Below are positions 7,368-16,647 of a stretch of 34,271 bases of DNA, piece by piece. The stretch covers positions 1 through 34,271 of the forward strand of contig JACQQF010000099.1 in NCBI GenBank assembly GCA_016207095.1. Reading direction: 5' to 3'. A program made the translations under genes and the position numbers. Position 1 is the first letter of the stretch. Each line of letters begins with the position of its first letter. Below the pieces are notes generated by a model. It was not told where the DNA came from and ran no database searches. It was given only the letters and a program-made list of their open reading frames with translations. The stretch is from Candidatus Methylomirabilota bacterium (lineage in GTDB: Bacteria > Methylomirabilota > Methylomirabilia > Methylomirabilales > Methylomirabilaceae).

Positions 7368-8663
7368 ATGAGTATGACCGGAAGACGACAGACGCGAGAG
7401 CGTCCCCGGATGAACACGATCGCTCGACGTGATTTTCTGAAGATCTCAGGAGGCTCGGCGCTCGGCCTGCTCCTGGCCGGCCTCCCTAGAGGATGGGTTG
7501 GTGGCGCGTACGCAGCGGATGCGCCCGAGACGCCGAAGATCCGGTTCGGCATCATCGCGCTGACCGATTGTTCATCGATCGTGATGGCCCACGAGCTGGG
7601 CCTATTCAGGAAATATGGAATCGACTCGACGATTTCGAAGGAGGCGTCTTGGGCGGTCATCCGCGACCGGCTTTCCCTGGGGGAAAATCAGGCCACGCAT
7701 ATGCTCTACGGTATGCCTTACGCCTCGACGATGGGGCTTTTCGGCTCGCCGAAGAAGCCGATGATCATCCCGTTCGTCATCAACCGGAACGGCCAGGGTA
7801 TCACCCTGAAGAAGGAATTAGTGGCGAAAGGGGTCAGGACTCCTCAGGCTCTTAAGCCGATGGTGGACGAGGCGAAGAAAAAGGGCCAACCGATGACCTT
7901 TGCCATGACCTTCCCTCCAGGCACCCACGCGATGTGGATGCGCTACTGGCTGGGGGCGGGAGGGATCAACCCGGACAAAGATATCTCACTCATCACGATT
8001 CCGCCGCCTCAGATGGTCGCGAACATGAAGGTCGGAAAGATGGATGGCTACTGCGTCGGCGAACCCTGGAACGCCCGAGCCGTGTTCGATAAGATCGGCT
8101 ACACCGTGATCAGTAGCCAGAGGATCTGGAAGGACCACCCGGAAAAAGTCCTGGGCATGGCGGAGGAGTTCGCCGAGAAGAACCCGAAGACCGTCAGGGC
8201 CATTCTCCGTGCGATGATTGAGGCCAGCCGGTATATCGACAAGATGGAGAACCGAGAGAAGGTGGCCAAGATCGTCTCCAGGCCCCAGTATATCAATACG
8301 GCGAAGGAGGTGATTCTCTCCCGCTTACAGGGGAAATACGACTACGGGGACGGAAGGCCGATCGAACAAGATCCCTTATACATGACATTCTACGTCCGTC
8401 GCACGAACTTTCCATGGAAGTCCCACGGCGTCTGGTGGCTCTCCCAGTTCAGGCGGTGGGGAATGGTGAGTGAACCACCAGACTATAAGGGGCTCGTCAA
8501 CCGGGTGCACCGGCCCGACCTCTTCAAACAGGTCGCCAAGGAGATGGGTCTCAGCCTCCCCGACGGTGATTACAAGAAAGAGGTCCTCTTCGATGGTGTG
8601 CCTTTCAATCCTCATAAGCCCGAAGAGTACGCGAAGAGCTTCCCTGTGAATAACGTCGCCTGA
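7368..8663 (+). CDS. nrtA: ABC nitrate transporter, periplasmic substrate-binding protein (NrtA-like)
   Basis: 431 residues. The N terminus carries a Tat-type signal (ARRDFLKISGG, about 21-31, then a hydrophobic stretch ending near AYAAD), so the folded protein is exported; in cyanobacteria NrtA is instead a lipoprotein. The mature part has the NrtA/CmpA features: IALTDCSSIVMAHELGLFRKYGI, SWAVIRDRLSLGE, the THMLYGMPYAST loop and the TFPPGTHAMWMRYWL segment, where this family binds nitrate. AGGAGG lies before the ATG at 7368; a second in-frame ATG at 7410 would still keep the twin arginine. Nitrate rather than nitrite or bicarbonate as ligand is inferred from the operon. Its stop overlaps the first possible nrtB start (TGATG). 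Confidence 0.93.
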   Translation: MSMTGRRQTRERPRMNTIARRDFLKISGGSALGLLLAGLPRGWVGGAYAADAPETPKIRFGIIALTDCSSIVMAHELGLFRKYGIDSTISKEASWAVIRDRLSLGENQATHMLYGMPYASTMGLFGSPKKPMIIPFVINRNGQGITLKKELVAKGVRTPQALKPMVDEAKKKGQPMTFAMTFPPGTHAMWMRYWLGAGGINPDKDISLITIPPPQMVANMKVGKMDGYCVGEPWNARAVFDKIGYTVISSQRIWKDHPEKVLGMAEEFAEKNPKTVRAILRAMIEASRYIDKMENREKVAKIVSRPQYINTAKEVILSRLQGKYDYGDGRPIEQDPLYMTFYVRRTNFPWKSHGVWWLSQFRRWGMVSEPPDYKGLVNRVHRPDLFKQVAKEMGLSLPDGDYKKEVLFDGVPFNPHKPEEYAKSFPVNNVA

Positions 8664-8680
8664 TGGAGGAGATGACGACG

Positions 8681-9454
8681 ATGCGGAAGAGTTTCGACTG
8701 GTCGATGGTGATCGCGCCGGTTCTTGGGGGTTTGGCGATGCTGATCCTCTGGACCGTGGTGAGTCAGTTCATCTCCCCGGACCTCCCTTCGCCCGTAAAA
8801 ACCTGGAAGGAGAGCCAACTGTATGTGCTCCGACCGTTCTTCAAAGAAGGAGAGATGAATCAAGGGATGGGTCGGTTGGCGTTTTACAGTCTCGTACGCG
8901 TGGCCAAGGGATATTCCCTTGCCGTCCTGATCGGGACACCCGTCGGGTTTCTCCTGGGGCTCTCCCGAGTGTTCGCAAGGGCCTTCGACCCCATCATCCA
9001 GGTCCTGCGGCCGATCTCCCCCTTGGCCTGGCTGCCGCTGGGCCTGATCCTCTTCCGCGCATCCGAGCCTGCCGGGATCTTCACCATCGCCGTGTGCGCG
9101 ATGTGGCCCACCGTACTGAACACGGCCATGGGTGTGCGCAGCGTCAATGTGGACTACCTGAACGTCGGGCGCGTTCTCAAGCTGTCGCGCACGAAGATGC
9201 TGACGAAGATCATCGTGCCCGCCACCCTCCCCTATATGTTCACCGGGTATCGGCTGAGTCTGGGCTTAGCCTGGCTGGTGATCGTCGCCGCCGAGATGCT
9301 CACCGGCTCTCCCGGCGTCGGGGGCTTTCTCTGGCAGGAGTACAACAGCCTCGTGTATTCCCACATCATCCTCGCTATCCTGACGATCGGCTTCGTCGGT
9401 TTCCTGCTCGATCGGCTCATGGGGGTGGTGGAGCGGCGGTTCAAAGCCGCCTGA
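8681..9454 (+). CDS. nrtB: ABC nitrate transporter permease (NrtB-like)
   Basis: 257 residues from the ATG at 8681, which has GGAGGAG nine bases upstream; an ATG at 8663 overlapping the nrtA stop is possible and would add six residues. About six membrane segments are visible. The EAA loop, which contacts the ATPases, is at VGRVLKLSRTKMLTKIIVPATLPYMFTGYRLSLG. This is the BPD_transp_1 permease type found in nitrate, taurine and sulfonate importers. Two such subunits would form the channel with the two following ATPases. Nitrate specificity is inferred from context. Confidence 0.94.
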   Translation: MRKSFDWSMVIAPVLGGLAMLILWTVVSQFISPDLPSPVKTWKESQLYVLRPFFKEGEMNQGMGRLAFYSLVRVAKGYSLAVLIGTPVGFLLGLSRVFARAFDPIIQVLRPISPLAWLPLGLILFRASEPAGIFTIAVCAMWPTVLNTAMGVRSVNVDYLNVGRVLKLSRTKMLTKIIVPATLPYMFTGYRLSLGLAWLVIVAAEMLTGSPGVGGFLWQEYNSLVYSHIILAILTIGFVGFLLDRLMGVVERRFKAA

Positions 9455-9477
9455 CCGATGGGAGGCAAGCACAACAT

Positions 9478-10329
9478 ATGAGCATCCTCGAACTGCGTCA
9501 CGTCTCGAAAGGCTTCCCCAGTCCGAACGGGCCCCGGCCGGTCCTGCGGGACATCTCGCTGACACTGGAAGAGGGGGAGTTCGTCTGCCTGCTCGGTTTC
9601 TCGGGTTCCGGCAAGACGACCCTCATCTCGATGGTCGCGGGTCTGCTTGGGCTCGACAAGGGCGAGATCCTGCTTGACGGAAAGCCGATCGAGGGGCCGG
9701 GACTGGACCGGGGCGTGGTCTTTCAGAACTATTCGCTCCTGCCGTGGATGACCGTCTTCGAAAACATCCACCTTGCGATCGACGCAGTGGCGCCCGAACT
9801 CACCCCGGCAGACAAGAAGGCGCGGGCCGAGCAGTTCATCGGGCTCGTCAACCTCGGAGATGCCGCCTGGAAACGGCCGCGAGAGCTTTCCGGCGGGATG
9901 CGACAGCGGGTGGCCGTGGCACGTGGTCTCGCCATGAATCCGAAGATCCTCCTGCTGGATGAGCCGTTCAGCGCCCTCGATGCCCTCACTCGCGCCACGT
10001 TGCAATGGGAACTGGCTCGGATCTGGACCGAGACGAAGAAGACCGTGCTGATGATCACCAACGACCTGGACGAGGCGATCTTTCTTGCGGACCGAGTCTA
10101 TCCGCTCCTGCGGGGTTCCGCATCGAGGGGCGCATCGACGCTCGGCCCCGCGATCCCGATCCCGATCCCCCGGCCGCGCTCCCAGCGTCTCAGCCTCAAC
10201 CCGGAGTATCAACGGGCGCGGAAACAGATCCTGGAGTGTCTCATCAGTGGAGCCAACGGGTCCGTCCATGCGACGCGACCCACAGAGATCCAGGCAGCCC
10301 TCGGCGATCCCTGTCCGGCCAAACCATAA
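9478..10329 (+). CDS. nrtC: ABC nitrate transporter ATPase, first copy (NrtC/NrtD-like)
   Basis: 283 residues from the ATG at 9478 (GGGAGG upstream, MSILELRHVSKGF). Walker A is GFSGSGKT (40-47), the Q-loop FQNYSLLPWMT, the signature LSGGMRQRVAVARGL, and Walker B ILLLDEPFSALD. The switch (H-loop) position reads MITNDLDEA, with N195 where most ABC ATPases have histidine. The paired ATPase downstream keeps THDVDEA, so the dimer may be asymmetric. Unlike cyanobacterial NrtC there is no C-terminal NrtA-like domain; the tail after 215 is a short proline/basic extension. A longer open frame reaching back to 9094 is only a shadow of nrtB. Confidence 0.92.
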   Translation: MSILELRHVSKGFPSPNGPRPVLRDISLTLEEGEFVCLLGFSGSGKTTLISMVAGLLGLDKGEILLDGKPIEGPGLDRGVVFQNYSLLPWMTVFENIHLAIDAVAPELTPADKKARAEQFIGLVNLGDAAWKRPRELSGGMRQRVAVARGLAMNPKILLLDEPFSALDALTRATLQWELARIWTETKKTVLMITNDLDEAIFLADRVYPLLRGSASRGASTLGPAIPIPIPRPRSQRLSLNPEYQRARKQILECLISGANGSVHATRPTEIQAALGDPCPAKP

Positions 10330-10344
10330 GGAGGGGCAGACAGA

Positions 10345-11295
10345 TTGGGTGCGCTCCTAGAGTTGACTCAACTTGGCAAGACCTATCAGACCCCGGCCGG
10401 TCCTGCGGTCATCGTCCGTGATTTCAACCTCCGGGTGGGCCACGGCGAGTTTGTCTGTATCATCGGCCACTCCGGATGCGGCAAATCGACCGTCCTGTCG
10501 ATCCTGATGGGCCTGATCGACCCCACGGAGGGCGGCGTCATCCTCGCGGGCAAGGAGGTGACCGGTCCAGGCACGGACCGGGGCGTTGTCTTTCAATCCT
10601 CCGCCCTCCTTCCCTGGATGACGGCCAGGGAGAACGTCCTCCTTGCGCTCGAAGAGGTGAACGCGCATTTGAACGCGAGCGAGCGGCGGAACCTGGCCGA
10701 CGGCTACCTGAAACAAGTCGGCCTTGACGAGATTACCGAGAGCTATCCCGACGCCCTTTCGGCCGGGATGCGTCAGCGGGTCGGTCTCGCCAGGGCCTTC
10801 GCCCTGGAGCCGAAGCTTCTCCTGCTCGACGAACCATTCAGCCTCCTCGACGCCATGACCCGGATGGAGCTTCAGGAGGAGCTCATGCGGTTGTGGGGGA
10901 AAGACCGAAAGACCGTCGTCATGGTGACCCACGATGTGGATGAGGCGCTCCTGCTCGCCGACCGAATCGTGATGATGACGAGCGGACCAGCCGCCACCGT
11001 CGGCGAGATCATGAAGGTCCCGTTCCCGAGACCCCGCCATCGAGCAACGGTTGCCGATCATCCCGAATACTACCGGCTCCGCGATGCGCTCCTCGCCTTT
11101 CTCGAGCGCCAGACCTGTGAGGCGCCGTCCGTCAACGAGTGTGATGGGCCACCGTTCGATCCCTATCTCGGCGAGCCGGAGGAGGCCAAGGTGGAACGAC
11201 CTCCCCTCGTAGCCGAAGAGGAGCTGGCGGTCGTGGAGAGGTATACCGGTTTGAACCGGTTCCGGGCCCGCTTCCGGAGGGAGGGCGCGTCATGA
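10345..11295 (+). CDS. nrtD: ABC nitrate transporter ATPase, second copy (NrtD-like)
   Basis: 316 residues from a TTG at 10345, supported by AAGGAGGGG eight bases upstream. Walker A is GHSGCGKST (41-49), the Q-loop FQSSALLPWMT, the signature LSAGMRQRVGLARAF (A replaces the first G), Walker B LLLLDEPFSLLD, and the H-loop VTHDVDEA with its histidine present. After the nucleotide-binding domain there is an acidic extension of about 70 residues (CDGPPFDPYLGEPEEAKVE onward) with no recognised domain. It would pair with the first ATPase to drive NrtB. Its stop overlaps the narB start by four bases (ATGA). Confidence 0.93.
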   Translation: MGALLELTQLGKTYQTPAGPAVIVRDFNLRVGHGEFVCIIGHSGCGKSTVLSILMGLIDPTEGGVILAGKEVTGPGTDRGVVFQSSALLPWMTARENVLLALEEVNAHLNASERRNLADGYLKQVGLDEITESYPDALSAGMRQRVGLARAFALEPKLLLLDEPFSLLDAMTRMELQEELMRLWGKDRKTVVMVTHDVDEALLLADRIVMMTSGPAATVGEIMKVPFPRPRHRATVADHPEYYRLRDALLAFLERQTCEAPSVNECDGPPFDPYLGEPEEAKVERPPLVAEEELAVVERYTGLNRFRARFRREGAS

Positions 11296-13514
11296 CCATG
11301 AAGCCGAAGGATCTGGCCCTGCCGATCCATTCATCGGACAACGGGGGGACAATCGACCGTTGGCAGAAATCTTACTGTCCCTATTGCGGCGTCGGCTGCG
11401 GTCTAATCGTCGGCCTGAAGGGCAACACCGTCGTCAAGGTCAATGGCGATCCGGACCACCCGGCCAACTTCGGCGAGATCTGCGCCAAGGCGGTCTTCCT
11501 CTCGCGGACCGTCGCCACGCCCGACCGCCTTCTGTATCCTCAGGTCCGGCCTCGGCGGGACTCACTGCTGGTCAGGGTGTCGTGGAAACAGGCCCTCGCG
11601 CGAGCCGCGACCGCATTTCGGGAGATCATCTCGCGGCACGGGCCGGACGCCGTCGCCTTCTATGGCTCGGGGCAGCTCACCACCGAGGAGTACTACATTT
11701 TCAACAAGCTGGCAAAGGGGTTCCTTGGCACGAACAATTTCGATACGAACTCCCGCCTGTGCATGGCGAGCGCCGTGTCAGGCTACCGCTCCTCTCTCGG
11801 ATCGGACGGCCCACCCGCCTCCTACGCCGATATTGACCTCGCCGAGTGCTTTCTGCTGATCGGAACGAACACCGCGGAGTGCCACCCGATTATCTTCCGG
11901 CGAATCGAGCGGCGCAAGCGAAGCGATCCGAATAAGGTCACCGTGATCGTCGTCGACCCACGGCGAACCGAAACCGCCGACGTGGCCGACCTCCACCTGC
12001 CGATCCGACCCGGAACCGACATCGCCCTGATCAATGCGATGCTCCATGTGATCGTGAGGGAAGGGCTTGCAGACCGAAATTTCATCGATGGTCACACGCA
12101 CGGCTGGGAGGACCTTGCGGCGATCGTCGATCGCTACACCCCCCAGTACGCGCACGAGATCTGCGGCGTTAGCCCCAGCCTGATAGAGCAGGCAGCCCGC
12201 AGTTTCGCGACCTCGAGCGGCTCGCTCATCCTCTGGAGCATGGGGATCAACCAGAGCACGGTGGGAGTCCGAAAGAACAATGCCCTGATCAACCTGGCAC
12301 TGGCCACCGGGCAGATCGGCCGCCCCGGTGCCGGTCCCTTCTCGCTCACCGGGCAGCCGAACGCCATGGGCGGGCGCGAGGTGGGTGGCTTGTCGCACTT
12401 ATTGCCCGGCTACCGCTCGGTCACGAACCCACAGGACCGCGCCGACGTGGCGGCGCTATGGGGCGTGCCCGCGACCCACCTGTCACCGAGGCCGGGATAT
12501 CCCGCAATCGAAATCTTCGAGGCGCTGGCCGACGGGAAGGTCAAGGCGGTCTGGATCCTCTGCACGAATCCGATCGTCTCAATGCCGGAGCCCGACATGG
12601 TGGAAAAGGCGCTTCGACAAGCCGAGCTGGTCGTCGTTCAGGACGCCTACCACCCAACCGACACGACCCAATATGCCGACATCCTCCTGCCGGCCGCCCA
12701 GTGGTCGGAGAAAGAAGGGGTGATGACCAACTCGGAGCGGAGGATCACCTATATGCCGAAGCTCATCGATCCGCCGGGCGAGGCGCTGCCCGATTGGGAG
12801 ATCGGCGCGCGTTTCGCCGGTGAGCTTGGGCTTCACGCGGCATTCCCTTATCGCTCGGCCGGTGAGGTCTTTGAGGAATTCGCCCGCTGCACCAAGGGGC
12901 GATTCAACGACTACTCAGGGGTCAGCTACGCACGCCTGAAGGAGGGGCCACTGCAATGGCCCTGCCCTGACCCGGCCCACCCCGGGACCGAGCGACTCTA
13001 CACCGACGGCAAGTTCCAGACGGACGATGGCCGCGCCCGGTTCATATCGGTCGATCACCAGGAGCCCCATGAGAGGCCGGACGACGACTATCCCATCACG
13101 CTGATGACCGGGCGGCTGAAGAACCAGTGGCACACGATGACGAAAACCGGGAAGGTGGAGAGCCTGCTCAAAAGCGGCCGGGAGCCGTTCGTCGAGATCC
13201 ATCCGCAGGACGCCGCAAAGATCGGTGTCCAGGACGGCGACTTCGTCGAGGTGACCTCGCGACGGGGAAAGGCCATCGCGCAGGCGCGGGTCACGGAAGA
13301 GATCGTGCGCGGGACCTGTTTCATGCCGTTCCACTGGGGACGGGCCGCAGGGTACTACAAGGCGGCCAACAATCTCACGCTGCGAGCGCGGGATCCCGTC
13401 TCGCGCCAGCCCGAGCTGAAGGCGTGCGCGGTCCGAATCACCCGGATCGAGGAGATCGGCCTGGAACCCGCCTTGCCCGTCTGCGACGCATCGGCGGCAG
13501 GCCCAAGGCCATGA
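11292..13514 (+). CDS. narB: Assimilatory nitrate reductase, molybdopterin catalytic subunit (NarB/NasA)
   Basis: 740 residues. It reduces nitrate to nitrite in the cytoplasm, with a bis-MGD molybdenum centre and one N-terminal [4Fe-4S] cluster. The cluster motif is C29-x2-C32-x3-C36-x27-C64 (YCPYCGVGC... GEICAKA). The molybdenum-ligand cysteine is C157 in SRLCMASAVSGYRSSLGSDGPP. The C-terminal molybdopterin dinucleotide-binding domain begins near ITLMTGRLKNQWHTMTKTGK. Length and the lack of a C-terminal [2Fe-2S] or flavin domain match the cyanobacterial ferredoxin-type NarB rather than the longer Klebsiella NasA. There is no twin-arginine signal, consistent with a cytoplasmic enzyme. It is the last gene of the operon. 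Confidence 0.95.
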   Translation: MTMKPKDLALPIHSSDNGGTIDRWQKSYCPYCGVGCGLIVGLKGNTVVKVNGDPDHPANFGEICAKAVFLSRTVATPDRLLYPQVRPRRDSLLVRVSWKQALARAATAFREIISRHGPDAVAFYGSGQLTTEEYYIFNKLAKGFLGTNNFDTNSRLCMASAVSGYRSSLGSDGPPASYADIDLAECFLLIGTNTAECHPIIFRRIERRKRSDPNKVTVIVVDPRRTETADVADLHLPIRPGTDIALINAMLHVIVREGLADRNFIDGHTHGWEDLAAIVDRYTPQYAHEICGVSPSLIEQAARSFATSSGSLILWSMGINQSTVGVRKNNALINLALATGQIGRPGAGPFSLTGQPNAMGGREVGGLSHLLPGYRSVTNPQDRADVAALWGVPATHLSPRPGYPAIEIFEALADGKVKAVWILCTNPIVSMPEPDMVEKALRQAELVVVQDAYHPTDTTQYADILLPAAQWSEKEGVMTNSERRITYMPKLIDPPGEALPDWEIGARFAGELGLHAAFPYRSAGEVFEEFARCTKGRFNDYSGVSYARLKEGPLQWPCPDPAHPGTERLYTDGKFQTDDGRARFISVDHQEPHERPDDDYPITLMTGRLKNQWHTMTKTGKVESLLKSGREPFVEIHPQDAAKIGVQDGDFVEVTSRRGKAIAQARVTEEIVRGTCFMPFHWGRAAGYYKAANNLTLRARDPVSRQPELKACAVRITRIEEIGLEPALPVCDASAAGPRP

Positions 13515-13590
13515 ACGTGGAGGGGATTACTTATCACCGCCAATGTGAATCGACCCAACAGTGTGAATCACAAATGGCTTAGCAATCAAT

Positions 13591-13651
13591 CGTTCGGGCT
13601 GAGCTTGTCGAAGCCCAGATCACGCACCCTTCGACTGGCTCAGGGCGAGCG
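13591..13651. repeat. REP-like imperfect palindrome
   Basis: Two 23-base arms (13591-13613 and 13629-13651) form an imperfect inverted repeat with five mismatches around a 15-base centre. The arms carry the CTGAGC...GTCGAAG / CTTCGAC...GCTCAGGG cores typical of REP-like intergenic repeats found in many bacterial genomes. It lies between the convergent narB and hydrolase genes and may also act as a two-way terminator. Confidence 0.7.
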
Positions 13652-13681
13652 TGACTGTAGGTGTGCGCCTCGTTAGATCTC

Positions 13682-14572
13682 CTAATGCAGGTACCCGGCC
13701 GCCCGCAGATCCGCGACGACATCTCTGGTTAACCTCCTGATGAGCTGCCGATCGAACAGATCCAGATGGCCCGTTTCGTACCAGATCAGCTTCTTAGGGT
13801 CCCTGGCCCGCCCGTAGAGGGCAAGAGCGGAAGAGGGAGGGAACATCTCATCCTGGCGGCTGCTGACCATCAGGAAATATCTGGGGGCGACCTTCTCCAC
13901 ATGAGCGAGAGGCTCGAACTCCCCCAGGAAGGCTCGGACCGCCGGAGGTATGATCCAGCCGGGGACCCACCATGGCCTCTCTCGAAGGTTGCTCCTGGCC
14001 AATCCTCCCAGATCCCCTCCTCCATAGATGAGGACCACGGCATCAGCCCGAGGGTCCCGAGCGCCGAGAGCGACAATGATCGGGCTGCCAAAGCTCACCC
14101 CGAGCAGGATGATCCGCTTCTGATCGACATCCGTCCGTCTTGACAGGTAGTCGAGGGCGAGCCTTCCCCCCTCCAGGCTGTCGAAGGCCATACGCCGGAG
14201 CACATAGGGGGCCAGGACCAGACCAAGGCCGCTGAGCGCCAGCTCCTCCCGGCGCGGATAGTTCATGCTGACGAGTACCAGATCATCCCGATCGTCGATA
14301 AGGTCGAGGCTTTCACGCCCCGTCTCGACCCCTGCCAGGATGAAGACCGCCGGCAGCGGCCGCTTGACATCGCGTGGTTCACGAATGAAGTATTCGAGGT
14401 GCTCTCCCCGACTATTGATCAGTCGGAGCTCGAACTTCCTGGAGAGGGCTGTTTCCGCGACAGGGGTAGGCTGAACTCGGGTGGTCCCACCTCGTTCCAG
14501 GTTGGTGCTGCATCCTCCCCATGTCATCGCGAGGAGAAGAAGAGCGACCCATTGCAACAGCCGAGCCCGCAT
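13682..14572 (-). CDS. Exported alpha/beta-hydrolase, probable lipoprotein
   Basis: 296 residues. A hydrophobic signal (about 5-18) leads to C21 in TWGGC, which could be a lipidated cysteine although tryptophan at -3 is not the usual leucine. The alpha/beta-hydrolase core follows: the nucleophile elbow GVSFG with S160, an acidic residue in SSRQDEMFPP and a histidine in YETGHLDLFD, giving a complete Ser-Asp-His triad. The spacing resembles dienelactone-hydrolase-like or acyl-peptidase-like exported hydrolases. The substrate cannot be deduced. It is downstream of purC on the same strand but separated by about 210 bases. Confidence 0.8.
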   Translation of the reverse strand: MRARLLQWVALLLLAMTWGGCSTNLERGGTTRVQPTPVAETALSRKFELRLINSRGEHLEYFIREPRDVKRPLPAVFILAGVETGRESLDLIDDRDDLVLVSMNYPRREELALSGLGLVLAPYVLRRMAFDSLEGGRLALDYLSRRTDVDQKRIILLGVSFGSPIIVALGARDPRADAVVLIYGGGDLGGLARSNLRERPWWVPGWIIPPAVRAFLGEFEPLAHVEKVAPRYFLMVSSRQDEMFPPSSALALYGRARDPKKLIWYETGHLDLFDRQLIRRLTRDVVADLRAAGYLH

Positions 14573-14781
14573 CTCGATCTCTCCCGATCACCATCATATC
14601 ACAGACTGATCCCCGGCTTCCTCGAGTAACGTGGGGATGGTAGTTGGCCGCCTCTGATACCAGCGACCACAGAGGGACCGAAAAGCGCACAGAAGGGGGA
14701 ACCATTTTGAAGGTACTTGAACGGGCGGGGAATCCGGCCAGCGACTTCGGTGGACCCTATTCGGCGAGGCTCGGAAGCTCG

Positions 14782-15699
14782 CTAACTCGATTCTGTCAGC
14801 CTGCGGAGGGACTCCCGGTACTTGGCGCGGGTCTGCTCCACGATGTCGGGTGGAAGCGCCGGTCCGGGCTCTTTCATCGCCCATGGGAGCGTCTTGAGGT
14901 AGTCGCGGACGAACTGCTTGTCGAAGCTGGGCTGGGATCGGCCCGGTCGGTAGGTGTCAGCAGGCCAAAACCTGGACGAATCGGGGGTGAGGATCTCGTC
15001 GATAAGAAGAAGCTTTCCGTTGAGGAGACCGAACTCAAACTTGGTGTCCGCGATGATGATGCCGCGTTCGAGGGCATAGGCGCGGGCGCGCTCGTAGATT
15101 TTCAAGCTGATGTCGCGCACCTGCTCGGCCAGCCCTCCGCCCAGCACGGACGCCGCCTGGCCGAAGGTGATGGTCTCATCGTGCTCGCCCTGCTCCGCCT
15201 TCGTCGAGGGCGTGAACATGGGAGGATCGAGGCGACAGGACTCCAGGAGCCCGCCGGGCAGCGTGATGCCTGAGACCGATCCTGCCTTCTGATATTCCGT
15301 CCACCCCGAGCCGCTCAGATACCCTCGAACAACGCACTCGATGGGAAGCGGCTTGGTCTTCCAGACCAGCATGCTCCTTCCGAGCAGGTCTTCCCGGTAC
15401 GTCTGGCATGCGCTCGGGTAGGCATCCACCTCGGTCGTGATCAGGTGGTTGGGCACGATGTCTTGCGTATTGCGAAACCAGAAGGCCGACAGCGTGGTCA
15501 GGATCTTCCCCTTCTCCGGGATCGGCGTCGGGAGGACCACGTCGAATGCCGAGATCCGGTCGGTCGCGACGAGGAGCAGGCGATCACCGAAATCGTAGAT
15601 GTCCCGGACCTTTCCGCGTGCGAAGAGGGCGAGGTTAGCGAAATCAGTTCGCAGAATGACCTTCTCGCTTACAGACGACTTCCCATTCCCTGCCGTCAC
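14782..15699 (-). CDS. purC: Phosphoribosylaminoimidazole-succinocarboxamide synthase (SAICAR synthetase)
   Basis: 305 residues from a GTG start. It ligates aspartate to CAIR with ATP in purine biosynthesis. Family features are clear: [48 protein letters not shown] at the N terminus, [50 protein letters not shown]. Length (about 300) matches the longer PurC subtype. The GTG overlaps the cbbX stop (GTGA) and GGGGAGAG lies upstream, so purC is probably translated from the cbb operon transcript, an unexpected partner for RuBisCO genes. Confidence 0.95.
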   Translation of the reverse strand: MTAGNGKSSVSEKVILRTDFANLALFARGKVRDIYDFGDRLLLVATDRISAFDVVLPTPIPEKGKILTTLSAFWFRNTQDIVPNHLITTEVDAYPSACQTYREDLLGRSMLVWKTKPLPIECVVRGYLSGSGWTEYQKAGSVSGITLPGGLLESCRLDPPMFTPSTKAEQGEHDETITFGQAASVLGGGLAEQVRDISLKIYERARAYALERGIIIADTKFEFGLLNGKLLLIDEILTPDSSRFWPADTYRPGRSQPSFDKQFVRDYLKTLPWAMKEPGPALPPDIVEQTRAKYRESLRRLTESS

Positions 15700-16631
15700 C
15701 CTGTCTCTCCCCGCTTGGTCGTCTCGATCGGAACATCACGGTCGGGAGGCTCAAGGAAGACCCGACTCTTCAAGATGTCGGCGGCATCGATGCGGGTCAA
15801 TTCCTCTTTGGTCACGGTCCCGCCGCCGCTATAGAGGCGGTTGGCCTGCCGAAGCTTGATGCGATCGATGGCGTTGCGGATACTCCGGGCGTTGGCGAAG
15901 TCCGGCAAGGCCATCCTTCGTTCGACATAGGCACGGAACGCTTCCCGCGCCGGCTCATCGAAGGTGTACTGCTGCTGGTCCAGCATGATCTCTGCGATCT
16001 GCATCAGCTCATCCAGCGTAAAGTCCGGGAAATCGAGATGGTGGGCGACCCGTGAACGCATGCCGGGGTTGGAGCGGAAGAAGTCATCCATCCGCTCCTT
16101 GTAGCCGGCCAGCATGACCACGAGATCCTCACGCTGGTTTTCCATCACCTGTAGCAGGATCTCGATCGTTTCCTGGCCGTAGTCGCGTTCATTCTCGCTG
16201 CGGTAGAGGTAGTAGGCCTCGTCGATGAGCAGCACGCCGCCCATCGCCTTCTTGAGCACCTCTTTGGTCTTCGGGGCGGTATGACCGATGTACTGGCCGA
16301 CGAGATCATCGCGCGTCGCGACAACGACGTGGTCCCTGCGGATGTAGCCCAATCGATGAAGAATCTGCGCCATCCGCATCGCGACGGTGGTCTTCCCCGT
16401 TCCGGGCCGGCCCGTAAAGGACATATGCAACACAGGCCGATCCGCCGTGAGACCCACGTCCCGCCGTAGGCGGTCCACAAGAAGGAATGCGGCGATCTCC
16501 CGGATCCTGGTCTTGACCGACTTGAGACCTACCAGCTCGCGGTCGAGGTCATCCAGGACCCCCTGGATGTTGGAATCCTTGAAGGCCTGCGCGACGTCCA
16601 GCTTCTCGTGGTTGGTGTGCGTTTCGTCCAT
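15696..16631 (-). CDS. cbbX: Red-type RuBisCO activase CbbX (AAA+)
   Basis: 311 residues from the ATG at 16631, chosen because it lies 16 bases after the cbbS stop and gives the usual family length; the frame stays open into cbbS but that extension is not conserved in character. CbbX hexamers pull the C-terminal tail of CbbL through their pore to release inhibitory sugar phosphates. Walker A GRPGTGKT (74-81), pore-loop tyrosine Y114 in [12 protein letters not shown], Walker B LLIDEA (134-139), and the arginine region [14 protein letters not shown] are all present. It follows cbbL-cbbS and overlaps purC. Confidence 0.94.
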   Translation of the reverse strand: MDETHTNHEKLDVAQAFKDSNIQGVLDDLDRELVGLKSVKTRIREIAAFLLVDRLRRDVGLTADRPVLHMSFTGRPGTGKTTVAMRMAQILHRLGYIRRDHVVVATRDDLVGQYIGHTAPKTKEVLKKAMGGVLLIDEAYYLYRSENERDYGQETIEILLQVMENQREDLVVMLAGYKERMDDFFRSNPGMRSRVAHHLDFPDFTLDELMQIAEIMLDQQQYTFDEPAREAFRAYVERRMALPDFANARSIRNAIDRIKLRQANRLYSGGGTVTKEELTRIDAADILKSRVFLEPPDRDVPIETTKRGETG

Positions 16632-16647
16632 TCTCTCGAGCTGCGCT

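Noticed and set aside
9094-9477. Extension of the first nitrate ATPase upstream to 9094
   Set aside because: This part is nrtB read in another frame. The ATG at 9478 has a Shine-Dalgarno and begins the conserved ABC domain.
14644-15273. Plus-strand frame opposite purC
   Set aside because: The purC protein is unmistakable on the minus strand; the opposite frame shows no protein character.
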